From: a bacterium
Lineage (GTDB): Bacteria; CSSED10-310; JAJRTK01
Direction: 5' to 3'
NCBI GenBank assembly: GCA_024278345.1
Contig: JAJRTK010000085.1
Location: 1 to 26,855, forward strand
DNA: 26,855 nucleotides
Below are positions 1 through 7,683 of the stretch, piece by piece (position 1 is the first letter of the stretch; each line of letters starts with the position of its first letter). The notes under the pieces were generated by a model, which did not search any database, had not been told where the DNA came from, and saw only the letters and a program-made list of their open reading frames with translations. The position numbers were made by a program, and so were the translations under genes.

Positions 1-69
1 CTCGCTATCGCTCGGCGGGTCACGTTTGCGTGACTCGAAGGGTCACGCCTCGCGTTACTCGGCGGTCAT

Positions 70-136
70 CCGGGGCCTCCGGCCCCGGTCCCCGGCAGGG
101 CTTTGCCCTGCACCCACCAGGGAGCGCGCTCCCTGG
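70..136. repeat. Array of three adjacent perfect inverted repeats
   Basis: Three perfect hairpins stand within 67 bp: CCGGGGCC/GGCCCCGG (70-77/81-88, loop TCC), GCAGGGC/GCCCTGC (95-101/105-111, loop TTT) and a 20-bp palindrome at 117-136 with arms CCAGGGAG/CTCCCTGG. The separators are only 6 and 5 nt. The compact design looks like REP/BIME-type intergenic elements of GC-rich genomes. That assignment is inference, since only one full copy is seen here. Confidence 0.7.
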
Positions 137-422
137 ACCCACATTCATGTACGACGCGTTGCGTCTTTGTTTTGGCGGGTGTCCCGGCTTACGTTGATAC
201 CCTGGGCAACGGGATCCCTACCCACATTTTTGTGCGCTGCGCGCTTTTTTGGGGGTGGCCGGGTCCGAGCGACAGCGAGAGCTGCGGAAGGCACCACCGG
301 TGACCACCTCCATGGATCCTCATTTCCGGACTTATCTTGAGGTGGTGACGCCGCGCCAGCTCTATCCCGGTGTGGAGGAGGAGTGGAGTCTTTTGGCCGT
401 ATCCACGGGGTAGAGGGCGAGT

Positions 423-446
423 GGCGGCGGACGGACTGCCGCCGCC
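423..446. terminator. GC-rich hairpin, terminator-like without a T tract
   Basis: An 8-bp perfect stem GGCGGCGG/CCGCCGCC (423-430/439-446) encloses an 8-nt loop. No run of T follows on either strand, so a classical intrinsic terminator is not supported. It may end a transcript entering from the left or simply be a stable structure upstream of the operon. Confidence 0.25.
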
Positions 447-583
447 GGGAGCGGAACTCAACACTGAGAATGTTTCTCTGGATGATGAAAGAGGGAGGCT
501 GGGTTTTCGGGATTGGGGGTAAGTTGCGTGGTGAGACTCTTTGTGTCTGCCTGGGCTCCGTTGGTTGGATGTGGCGGTTGCCC

Positions 584-612
584 TTGACAGCTTGGGCGGG
601 GGAGAGGATCAT
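584..612 (+). promoter_or_regulatory. Candidate sigma70-type promoter of the 668-4202 operon
   Basis: A perfect -35 hexamer TTGACA (584-589) is followed after 17 bp by GATCAT (607-612), which matches four of six positions of the -10 consensus. This would start transcription near 619, giving a leader of about 50 nt before the first gene. The spacing and location fit; the -10 box is only fair. Confidence 0.4.
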
Positions 613-655
613 CGAGGGGGCTTTTTCCTGCCCCGCGCCAATTGAAAGCCGACCT

Positions 656-661
656 GGAGGT
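656..661 (+). promoter_or_regulatory. Shine-Dalgarno that fixes the start at 668
   Basis: GGAGGT lies 6 nt before the ATG at 668. The same reading frame stays open to 383, but the upstream ATG has no comparable site, so 668 is preferred. Confidence 0.75.
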
Positions 662-667
662 GGTCCG

Positions 668-1270
668 ATGAGTGGGTCCGTTCTTGAGATTCTTGCGGGC
701 AGTTCTCTTGATTTGGATGCGCTTGCGGCGCGCCTGGATGGCCTTGATCCCGCTGGGCGGTTGCGAGAGGTTCGCTCTCTTGGACGCAGGGACCAAGCGC
801 GGCTTTTCGAGGCTTGCAAGGGGGGGCGGCCACTGGCGTTGGAGCACCTGGTTCCGGAGGGGAGACCGCCTATGGTGGGAGTGGTTCACGAGGGGAAGAA
901 CTCGTTGCCCTTTTTCTCCCATTTTGCCAAGGTCTTCTGCCGGCCAGATGGGGAAGAGGCGGATTCTGGAGTGGTGTGGGGCTACAACCGGAGTGGAGCT
1001 TTTCTGGAATCGGTGGTAGGACCGGGCTATTTCGTGGCTCGGCCTTGGAGCGATGGCGAGCTTTTGGTGGACTATCTTCGGGAACCGCCCAGGAAGGCTG
1101 CGGGCTGGCCGGCGATCATTCCGAACAGCGCACGGTTGTCGCGGGTGGTCTATTACAGGACGCAGGACATTTTGAGAGGCGTTTCTGAGCATGTGGTCAT
1201 CGGTCGGGCGACCCGAGATGGCCGGCCCATGGACGCCGGGTTTATGCTCTGCCGAACCGGTCAGCCCTGA
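668..1270 (+). CDS. Conserved protein of unknown function
   Basis: A 200-residue soluble protein with no signal peptide or membrane segment; I cannot assign a function. Start 668 is chosen for its GGAGGT site; the 95 codons upstream in the same frame are low-quality sequence (Trp/Gly/Arg-rich) over promoter-like DNA. The first ~60 residues look helical and charged; the remainder is a compact alpha/beta-looking region with dense aromatic and glycine positions, including GPGYFV, PNSARLSR and a C-terminal GRPMDAGFMLC. I recall similar unnamed proteins in deltaproteobacterial genomes, but could not check this. It is the first gene of a + strand group; the molybdopterin oxidoreductase begins 59 bp later, so cotranscription is likely and a role near that enzyme is possible but unproven. 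Confidence 0.75.
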   Translation: MSGSVLEILAGSSLDLDALAARLDGLDPAGRLREVRSLGRRDQARLFEACKGGRPLALEHLVPEGRPPMVGVVHEGKNSLPFFSHFAKVFCRPDGEEADSGVVWGYNRSGAFLESVVGPGYFVARPWSDGELLVDYLREPPRKAAGWPAIIPNSARLSRVVYYRTQDILRGVSEHVVIGRATRDGRPMDAGFMLCRTGQP

Positions 1271-1317
1271 CGGAGGTTTGGAGGCCTGGGGGAGGTTTTT
1301 GGGGGCTGATGGAGGAG

Positions 1318-1323
1318 AGGAGG
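1318..1323 (+). promoter_or_regulatory. Shine-Dalgarno pointing to a GTG start at 1330
   Basis: AGGAGG sits 6 nt before GTG 1330 and lies inside the coding frame if the upstream ATG 1309 were used. The ATG has only a GGAGG 13 nt away, so GTG 1330 is the better start. Confidence 0.7.
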
Positions 1324-1329
1324 GGACTC

Positions 1330-3543
1330 GTGGGAAAAATCCACTATCGCACGTGTAATTTGTGCGAGGCGATGTGCGGCTTGGCTCTCGAGGTGGAAGG
1401 GGAGCGCCTGATCTCTATCCGGGGCGATGCGGGAGATGTTTTCAGCCAGGGGCACATTTGCCCCAAGGCCGTGGCTTTGGGCGACCTTCATTCTGATCCG
1501 GATCGGATTCGTTCGCCGCAGCGCCGGGTGGGCGATGGTTGGGAGGCCATCTCATGGGACGATGCGTTCCATGAGATCGGGGAGCGGATCGCGGAGATTA
1601 GGACCACCTACGGCCGGGATTCGGTGGCCGTTTATCTGGGGAACCCCAATGTCCACAATTATGGGTCTCTTTTGACGCTTCTGCCTTTCCTTGAAGCACT
1701 GGAAACAAGGAATCGCTTCTCCGCGACGAGTGCTGACCAATTGCCTCAGATGCTGGCCGCCTATCTGATGTTTGGTCACCAACTGCTTTTGCCAGTGCCG
1801 GACGTTGACCGGACGGACTATTTCTTGATGTTGGGCGCCAATCCCTTGGAGTCGAATGGCAGTTTGATGTCGGCCGGTGGGATCAAGCGGCGGTTAGAGC
1901 ATCTTGTGGCTCGTGGTGGTCAGCTCGTGGTGGTGGATCCCCGTCGGACGCGGACGGCGGAATTGGCGACGCGCCACCTTTTCATCAGGCCCGGCTCCGA
2001 TGCCTTCTTCCTGGCTGCGATTCTGTTTGCGCTCTTCGAAGAGGATCGGGTGCATCTCCACAGGCTGGAGCCATTTGTCCAAGGAGTGGCGGAGCTCCGG
2101 GGTTGCGTGGCTCTTTTTTCACCCGAGGCCGTCGCCGGGAGGGTAGGGGTGCCGGCCAAAGCGATTCGTCAAGTTGCCAGGGATTTTGGTACGGCGCGGG
2201 CGGCGGTTTGTTACGGGCGGATGGGCGCATCTGCCCAGGAGTTTGGTGGTCTCGCGGCGTGGCTTGTCAACGCAGTGAACATTGTGACGGGCAACCTGGA
2301 CAGACCTGGTGGCGCCATGTTTACGACTCCGGCGGCGGACCTTGTGGAGTTCACGGCGCGCTTGGGCCACCGTGGCGGGTTCGCCCGATGGCGGAGCCGA
2401 GTTCGGGGCCTCCGGGAGTTTGGAGGGGAGTTGCCTCTGTCCGCCTTGGCCGAAGAAATGGACACGCCCGGCCAAGGCCAGGTGCGGGCCCTTATCACGG
2501 TTGCTGGAAATCCGGTGCTTTCAACGCCCAATAGTAAGCGGTTGGAGCGGGCTTTGGCGCGGATCGATTTCATGGTGTCCATCGATCTTTACCGGAATGA
2601 GACCGCCCGCCATGCCCATTTTATCTTGCCGCCGACGTCACCGCTGGAACGGAGCCATTACGACCTCGTTTTTCAGATGCTGGCCGTCCGAAACGGTGCG
2701 AAATACAGTCCGGCACTCTTTCCGCCTCCAGAAGGTGCGCTCCATGACTGGCAGATCCTTCTGGAATTGGCAGAACGGCTGACCACCAGCCGCCCGCCTT
2801 TGGCGCGGGCCGTGGCGATGCTGAGGAATGGTGTCCTGCAGTGGCTCGGGCCTGAAGGGATCTTGGACCTCCTTCTTCGGTTCGGTCCATACGGGCGAGG
2901 GGTTCGCCCCTTGGGCGGTGGTCTCGACCTGGGGCGACTCAAGAGCCAGGTTCACGGCATCGATCTGGGGCCGCTCAGGCCCGTTCTTCCCGGGCGCCTC
3001 TATACGAGGAACAAACAGCTATTCCTCTGTCCACCTGCAATCGCCATGGATATGAGGCGTCTCCGAGAATCGATGCGCAAGTGGGAGGGAAATGGCGCCC
3101 ATTCTCTTCGCCTCATTGGCAGAAGAGAGCTTCGGAGCAACAACACCTGGCTCCACAACAGCCAGCGGCTGCTCCGTGGGCAGAGGCCGCTTCGCCTCAC
3201 GCTTCACCCATCCGACGCGAAGCTGCGCGGAATCGAGGAAGGCCAGAGTGTGGAGGTCTGTTCCAGAACGGGAAAGGTCGAGGCCTTAGCCAGTTTGACC
3301 GAGGCGATCATGCCCGGCGTCGTTTGTCTGCCGTTCGGTTGGGGACACGGAAAGAAGGGAGCGCGCCTCGGCGTGGCCAACAAATGTCCCGGAGTCAACA
3401 TCAACGAGCTTACGGATGAGCTTTTCCTTGACGATCTGAGTGGCAATGCCGGATTGAATGGGGTTCCGGTGACTTTGCACCCCGTCGATCTGGCGAACCT
3501 GTCGCCGGACGGCATTTCTGGAGAGACCGATGAGCTCAGGTAG
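1330..3543 (+). CDS. Molybdopterin-dependent oxidoreductase with N-terminal 4Fe-4S site
   Basis: A 737-residue enzyme of the molybdopterin (DMSO reductase/formate dehydrogenase) superfamily. With the GTG start the protein begins with the 4Fe-4S motif at once: C9-x2-C12-x3-C16 and C44 in HICPK, K46 being the usual electron-relay lysine. Later blocks fit bis-MGD cofactor binding: LGANPLESNGS, VVDPRRTRTAE and PGSDAFF (about 170-225), a GNPVLSTPN segment near 400, and the C-terminal cofactor-cap domain (about 610-720) with SNNTWLHN and a late NELTDE. There is no Tat signal, so it should be cytoplasmic. The substrate cannot be read from sequence, and no electron-transfer subunit or cofactor biosynthesis gene is adjacent. 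An alternative in-frame ATG at 1309 would add seven residues. Its last 14 bp overlap the next gene, suggesting translational coupling. Confidence 0.9.
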   Translation: MGKIHYRTCNLCEAMCGLALEVEGERLISIRGDAGDVFSQGHICPKAVALGDLHSDPDRIRSPQRRVGDGWEAISWDDAFHEIGERIAEIRTTYGRDSVAVYLGNPNVHNYGSLLTLLPFLEALETRNRFSATSADQLPQMLAAYLMFGHQLLLPVPDVDRTDYFLMLGANPLESNGSLMSAGGIKRRLEHLVARGGQLVVVDPRRTRTAELATRHLFIRPGSDAFFLAAILFALFEEDRVHLHRLEPFVQGVAELRGCVALFSPEAVAGRVGVPAKAIRQVARDFGTARAAVCYGRMGASAQEFGGLAAWLVNAVNIVTGNLDRPGGAMFTTPAADLVEFTARLGHRGGFARWRSRVRGLREFGGELPLSALAEEMDTPGQGQVRALITVAGNPVLSTPNSKRLERALARIDFMVSIDLYRNETARHAHFILPPTSPLERSHYDLVFQMLAVRNGAKYSPALFPPPEGALHDWQILLELAERLTTSRPPLARAVAMLRNGVLQWLGPEGILDLLLRFGPYGRGVRPLGGGLDLGRLKSQVHGIDLGPLRPVLPGRLYTRNKQLFLCPPAIAMDMRRLRESMRKWEGNGAHSLRLIGRRELRSNNTWLHNSQRLLRGQRPLRLTLHPSDAKLRGIEEGQSVEVCSRTGKVEALASLTEAIMPGVVCLPFGWGHGKKGARLGVANKCPGVNINELTDELFLDDLSGNAGLNGVPVTLHPVDLANLSPDGISGETDELR

Positions 3544-3736
3544 CTACGAGTGTTGCGGCCACTGCGGGTTTCCGGTCTACGACGACGAAAGTCTGTCCTG
3601 CCCCTATTGCGGTAGATTGTTGGACCGGAGCGCGGGCTTCGTGAGCGGTTTGACGCGAGGGCGGACCCGATGGTTCGGGGTCCTGGTGGCGATCTTGCTT
3701 TTGATCGGCCTCCTCTTGTGGCTCGTGGGTTGGTGA
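3530..3736 (+). CDS. Small zinc-ribbon protein with C-terminal membrane anchor
   Basis: A 68-residue protein. Two CxxC knuckles (C-G-H-C at about 9-12 and C-P-Y-C at about 24-27) form a rubredoxin-like zinc ribbon, with an extra Cys at residue 8. A basic linker follows, then a hydrophobic helix (about 47-67, WFGVLVAILLLIGLLLWLVGW) that ends the protein, so it is a tail-anchored or single-pass inner-membrane protein with the ribbon probably in the cytoplasm. The start lies inside the 3' end of the oxidoreductase gene in another frame, with GGAGAG just upstream. Function is unknown; such short ribbon-plus-helix proteins are common and often poorly annotated. Confidence 0.75.
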   Translation: MSSGSYECCGHCGFPVYDDESLSCPYCGRLLDRSAGFVSGLTRGRTRWFGVLVAILLLIGLLLWLVGW

Positions 3737-3755
3737 CTGGCGTAGGAAGGGTTTT

Positions 3756-4202
3756 ATGGCGACAAGAAGAGGAAAATGCCAGGGCTGCGGAGAAATCGTT
3801 CCCGCTGCGGTGACTCCAGTGTTTGAGGGATTCAAAAAGGTCGGAGAGAAGCTCCACTGTCCCTTCTGTGGTGAAAAAGTGACGCCGGTGTCAAGGAGGA
3901 AGAAAGGAAACAGGCTTGAGAAAAGCCCGGACCTGAAGAACTTGTTCGGGGAAATCTCCTCCAAGAAGCCCGTCAATCCCTTTGGTGACCAACAGATCCG
4001 GCCGGAAGCTCCTCGGAATCCCTTTGGCGACGAGGCTCCGGCAGCAAGCGCCCCTCTCAGTCTTTTTCAGGAGCCCTTGGGCGCGATCCGCAACTGCCGG
4101 AACTGCAAGAGCTACCTGGTCCACCCCTTCACGCAAAAATGCGTTCTCCATGATCGCGAGGTAGTGGCGACCGATGTTTGCGATGAATTCCAGCGCCGCT
4201 GA
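3756..4202 (+). CDS. Soluble protein with zinc-binding Cys clusters at both ends
   Basis: A 148-residue protein preceded by AGGAAGG five nt before its ATG, 19 bp after the previous gene. The N-terminal ~45 residues hold CxxC (8-11) and CPFC (about 35-38), a typical zinc ribbon. The middle is a polar low-complexity linker with NPFGD occurring twice. The C-terminal ~35 residues contain CRNCKSYLVHPFTQKC and a later Cys in DVCDEF, consistent with a second metal site. No membrane segment. Paired with the upstream membrane-bound ribbon it may form a small zinc-protein module of the operon. No function can be assigned. The gene ends 35 bp from the convergent ileS. Confidence 0.75.
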   Translation: MATRRGKCQGCGEIVPAAVTPVFEGFKKVGEKLHCPFCGEKVTPVSRRKKGNRLEKSPDLKNLFGEISSKKPVNPFGDQQIRPEAPRNPFGDEAPAASAPLSLFQEPLGAIRNCRNCKSYLVHPFTQKCVLHDREVVATDVCDEFQRR

Positions 4203-4237
4203 GAGCCTGTGTGGGGGAGCCACCAAGGTCGCGGGCT

Positions 4238-7200
4238 TCAGCCACCCATCTTTTTGAGCGCCACTCGCAGCTTGTGCGGCTTGAGCGACACTGAGCGGCT
4301 CGCCATTCCGTCGTTCGGCGTGCCAAACGACAGCTTTTCCGTGAGAGTCTCCCGGATTAAGGTCTCCTCGAAGGCACGCACCGCGGCTTGCACCTCTTCA
4401 GGCCCGTCCATGACGAGCTCGATCCGATCCGCCACCTCCAGTTTTGCCTCCTTCCGAAGGTCTTGCACCTGCCGGATCAAGTCCCGCACGAGCCCTTCTT
4501 GGCGAAGATCGTCGGTAAGCGTCGTGTCCACTAGAACCTCTGCCGCTCCAGATTTGGCGAAGGCGAACCCCTCCTTGGGCTTCTGCTCGATGAGAACTTC
4601 TTGGGGAAGGATTTCGATGGCGCCGCCCTCGCAGGGAAGGCTCAAGCTGCCGGCACTCATGCCAGCGGCGGCAGTCTCAGCGGACACCAGCCTCATGGCC
4701 GCCATGGCCTTTTTCATCAGTTTTCCCAGTCGCGGCCCCGCCTTCTTGGCGTTCAACTTCACCGTGGTCGTCAAAAAGCCGCTCAAGGAATCGCGAAACT
4801 CGATGGCCTTGACGTTCAATTCATCGAGGATCTGGGATTCGAAGGCGCCTAGTTCTCCGGGGGAAACGTCTGAATCCAGATGGACCAGGATGCGGGAAAG
4901 GGGCTGGCGAACCTTGATGCCTACCTTTTGCCGGGCCGAGCGGCCAGCCTCCACCGTTTCAAGGACCGCCTTCATTCTGCGGTTAAGTTTTTGATCCACC
5001 AGTGAGGGGTTCGCCTTGGGAAAACCCCGATGGTGCACGCTCACCGGCGCTTGCTTGTCCCAGGAACGAACCAGGTTCTGGTAGATCCCCTCGGTAATGA
5101 AGGGGATAATGGGCGCAAGTAGCTCGACGATCGTCACCAGAACGCCGTAGAGCGTTTGATAGGCGGCGAGCTTGTCGTGATCGTCTTCGCTTTTCCAGAA
5201 CCGCCGACGGCTGCGACGGACATACCACGTGGAAAGGTTGTCGATGAACTTCTGCACCTGCCTCATGAAGGCAGGCAGCTTGTATCTCCCATACCCCTCG
5301 TGAGCGGCCTCAATGAGATCCTGCAAGCTTCCCAGGATCCAGCGGTCCAGAACATTCCGCTCCTTCACTGGAATCGCCGAAGACGAGGGGTCAAAGCCGT
5401 CAATGCGGGCGTACGTGACGAAAAAACTGTAAACATTCCAGAGAACCAGGAACTTCCGCCTGGCCTCATCGACGGAGCCGTAACCGAAGAGAAGGTTCTG
5501 CTCGGGGTTGTGCGCCGCAAAGAGCCAGCGCATGGGATCGACGCCGGCCCGATCCGCAGCCTCGTTGAACTCGATGGAGTTCCCCCAACTCTTATGCATT
5601 TCCCGGCCATCGGTCGCCCGCATGAGGGCGTAGCCCAACAGCGTCTTGAAGGGCGCCCGGCCAGCCATCACCGTGCTCATGGCCAAGAGCGAGTAGAACC
5701 AGTTCCGGAACTGCCCGGGAAAACTCTCTGTCACCATGTGAGCGGGGAACCACTTTTCCCAGTACTGACGATCCGTTCCCCACTTCAGGGTGGAAAAGGG
5801 CACGATCCCCGCGTCCAGCCACGGATTCCCAACGTCGGGGATTCGCCGAATCGGCGCCTGGCAATGAGAACAGGCGATGAGGACGCCGTCCACCCAAGGG
5901 CGGTGAGGAGAATGTCCGTCAAATTCCTCCCAACCCTCGATGGCCCGCGCCTTGAGCTCTTCGTGGCCACCGATCACCTCGAACTTCCCGCAGTCGTGGC
6001 ACTGGAAGATGGGAAGAGCCAGCCCCCAAAACCGCTTCTTAGAGATCATCCAGTCCTGCATATTCAACAGCCAGTCCATCTCCCGCTCATAGCCATAGCT
6101 GGGAATCCACTCGATGTCGCCGATGGTGTCCATGATCTGGTACCGAAGGCGCGACGCCTTCTCCGTGGCCGTGACGTCTCCGGGATCCTTGGGCAATCGT
6201 TCCCCCATGTCGATGAACCACTCGTCCACGAGGCGGAACAAAAGCTCGCTCCCGCACCGCCAACAGACCGGATAGGAGTGGGTGTAGCGCTCCCGCTTGT
6301 ACAGGATATCCCGAAGCCGGAGCTGTTCCAGCACCTCCGCCGACACATCCGCCGCACTCTTTCCGCTGAAATCCCCAAACCCCTCCACGAAGTGGCCAAG
6401 CTCGTTCAAGGGGGCGATGACCGCAAGGCCAAACTCGCCGCTCAGGGCAAAGTCCTCCTTGCCACAGCCAGGAGCGATATGGACGATGCCGGTCCCTTCC
6501 GTCTCCGTGACCTCGCTCCACGGGATCACCCGGTGAACCACATCCGCCTGCGCGGAAAGCTCGTGGAACGGCCCGGAATACCGCCAGCCCAGCATCTCTT
6601 TCCCCAGAAGGGACGACACGACCTCGAACTTTCCCTTCTCCTTCAGAATGTCCTTCCGACCTTCGATCAAGTAGTAGATCGCATCCCCCTGGCGTACCCG
6701 AAGGTAACTCTTGTCCGGATGCACCGCGCACGCCACGTTGGAGGTCAGGGTCCAAGGCGTCGTCGTCCAGACCAGAAGATACTCCCCAGGTCGCTCCGCA
6801 AGCTCCAGGCGGATATAGGGCGACACGTGGGTGAGCTGCCGGTAGCCTTCGGTGGCGATCTCGTGCTGCGAAAGTCCGGTTCCGCACCGGCCGCACCAGG
6901 GCATGGCGTCACGCCCTTTATAGATCCAGCCCTTCTCGTGGCACCGCTTCAAAAAGGCCCAGATCGTGTAGTTGTTCTCATCGGACATGGTGAAATAGGA
7001 ATTGTCCCAGTCCATCCATTGTCCCAACCGAGTCGATTGCTGGGTCTGGATCGCCGAAAAACGCCGCACCCGTTCCTTGCACTTTTCCACGAACTCCGCG
7101 ATGCCATATCGCTCGATATCGGTCTTGGAGGTGAATTGCAGCTCCTTTTCCACCTCCACCTCCACCCAAAGCCCCTGGCAGTCAAAGCCATTCTGGTAGC

Positions 7201-7444
7201 GCTGATCGTGGCCGAGCATGGCGTGGTATCGCTGAAAAATGTCCTTGTAGGTCCGGCCCCAGGCATGATGCACGCCCATGGGATTGTTCGCCGTAATGGG
7301 ACCGTCAAGGAAGGACCAAGGCTCCCCGCCGCGGTTCTTCTCCACAAGCGTCTCAAAACACCTGTTTTTCCGCCAAAACTCCAAAGTCTTGCGCTCTAGT
7401 TCCGGAAAATCGACCTTGCTGGGTACTTCACTGAAGAGACTCAT
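4238..7444 (-). CDS. ileS: Isoleucyl-tRNA synthetase
   Basis: A 1068-residue class I aminoacyl-tRNA synthetase that charges tRNA-Ile in the cytoplasm. The start is the ATG at 7444, with GAGGA just upstream; the frame is open further but that extension lies in a repeat-bearing gap. The HIGH signature is HHAWG (59-63), and the KMSKS signature is the variant MHKSWGN (about residue 615). The CP1 editing domain is present with WTTTPWTLTSN (about 228) and GTGIVHIAPGCGKED (about 320), so proofreading of valyl-tRNA is expected. CxxC pairs in PWCGRCGT, CWRCGS, CHDCGK and CSHC suggest zinc knobs. The length and variant signatures fit the long IleRS type (the class that includes eukaryote-like, mupirocin-tolerant enzymes), though the subclass is inference. 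The only other minus-strand gene nearby is the VWA gene upstream, 239 bp away. Confidence 0.95.
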   Translation of the reverse strand: MSLFSEVPSKVDFPELERKTLEFWRKNRCFETLVEKNRGGEPWSFLDGPITANNPMGVHHAWGRTYKDIFQRYHAMLGHDQRYQNGFDCQGLWVEVEVEKELQFTSKTDIERYGIAEFVEKCKERVRRFSAIQTQQSTRLGQWMDWDNSYFTMSDENNYTIWAFLKRCHEKGWIYKGRDAMPWCGRCGTGLSQHEIATEGYRQLTHVSPYIRLELAERPGEYLLVWTTTPWTLTSNVACAVHPDKSYLRVRQGDAIYYLIEGRKDILKEKGKFEVVSSLLGKEMLGWRYSGPFHELSAQADVVHRVIPWSEVTETEGTGIVHIAPGCGKEDFALSGEFGLAVIAPLNELGHFVEGFGDFSGKSAADVSAEVLEQLRLRDILYKRERYTHSYPVCWRCGSELLFRLVDEWFIDMGERLPKDPGDVTATEKASRLRYQIMDTIGDIEWIPSYGYEREMDWLLNMQDWMISKKRFWGLALPIFQCHDCGKFEVIGGHEELKARAIEGWEEFDGHSPHRPWVDGVLIACSHCQAPIRRIPDVGNPWLDAGIVPFSTLKWGTDRQYWEKWFPAHMVTESFPGQFRNWFYSLLAMSTVMAGRAPFKTLLGYALMRATDGREMHKSWGNSIEFNEAADRAGVDPMRWLFAAHNPEQNLLFGYGSVDEARRKFLVLWNVYSFFVTYARIDGFDPSSSAIPVKERNVLDRWILGSLQDLIEAAHEGYGRYKLPAFMRQVQKFIDNLSTWYVRRSRRRFWKSEDDHDKLAAYQTLYGVLVTIVELLAPIIPFITEGIYQNLVRSWDKQAPVSVHHRGFPKANPSLVDQKLNRRMKAVLETVEAGRSARQKVGIKVRQPLSRILVHLDSDVSPGELGAFESQILDELNVKAIEFRDSLSGFLTTTVKLNAKKAGPRLGKLMKKAMAAMRLVSAETAAAGMSAGSLSLPCEGGAIEILPQEVLIEQKPKEGFAFAKSGAAEVLVDTTLTDDLRQEGLVRDLIRQVQDLRKEAKLEVADRIELVMDGPEEVQAAVRAFEETLIRETLTEKLSFGTPNDGMASRSVSLKPHKLRVALKKMGG

Positions 7445-7499
7445 GTTTCCTCGCTTGAGGGATTCGTTCGTATCGACAAAAGTGCAAATGAAAGAACAA

Positions 7500-7505
7500 A
7501 GTATA
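7500..7505 (-). promoter_or_regulatory. Possible -10 element for ileS
   Basis: On the minus strand TATACT (five of six consensus positions) lies about 56 bp before the ileS start. No convincing -35 hexamer is found at 16-18 bp, so this is a weak promoter call. It suggests ileS can be transcribed independently of the upstream VWA gene. Confidence 0.25.
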
Positions 7506-7566
7506 GCCGAATCTCCAGAGAAGAGCATACCCCGGCAAACTTTCAGATCACAAAGAAAGCTCCTTT

Positions 7567-7617
7567 GGGTTGCGTTCCGCCACCATCGCTCACACCTGTT
7601 GCGCGCTGGTCGCCATC
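7567..7617 (+). repeat. Dispersed ~51-bp intergenic repeat, copy A
   Basis: Begins GGGTTGCGTTCCGC and ends TCGCCATC. It matches the reverse complement of 20884-20934 at 43 of 51 positions without gaps, and a shorter divergent copy lies at 18831-18874. It is in the gap between the VWA gene and ileS, upstream of ileS. Confidence 0.75.
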
Positions 7618-7683
7618 TATCGCCCCCACGACGTCGCCAAGGCCCGGGAAATCTGGATGCAGCGGCAAGCCCCCCTCTTGAAG

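Larger units (their letters stand above)
1..667. other. Gene-free left edge rich in inverted repeats
   Basis: No convincing gene lies before the start at 668. Positions 1-311 hold stacked palindromes: a 6-bp stem at 19-24/29-34, the triple array at 70-136, GACGC-GTT-GCGTC at 153-165, and GCGC-TGC-GCGC at 234-244 followed by a run of T. Two stretches starting ACCCACATT (about 137-180 and 220-260) are imperfect direct copies, each continuing into a short GC hairpin and a T-rich then G-rich tail. The first bases (about 1-20) resemble the core of the dispersed repeat described at 7567, 18831 and 20884. From about 312 the composition is plainer and leads to a hairpin at 423-446 and a promoter-like pair at 584-612. 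The open frames crossing this area have no good ribosome-binding site and no recognisable domain. Confidence 0.6.

Noticed and set aside
312-413. 33-codon frame in the left edge
   Set aside because: Codon content is gene-like but there is no Shine-Dalgarno at a usual distance and no recognisable product; may be a gene remnant.
5156-7399. 747-codon open frame antisense to ileS
   Set aside because: It mirrors ileS codons in a G/C-biased third-position gene; its translation has no recognisable domain and is His/Pro/Arg-rich as expected for a shadow frame.
7445-7566. T-box leader upstream of ileS
   Set aside because: No T-box sequence, specifier loop or terminator/antiterminator pair could be seen.
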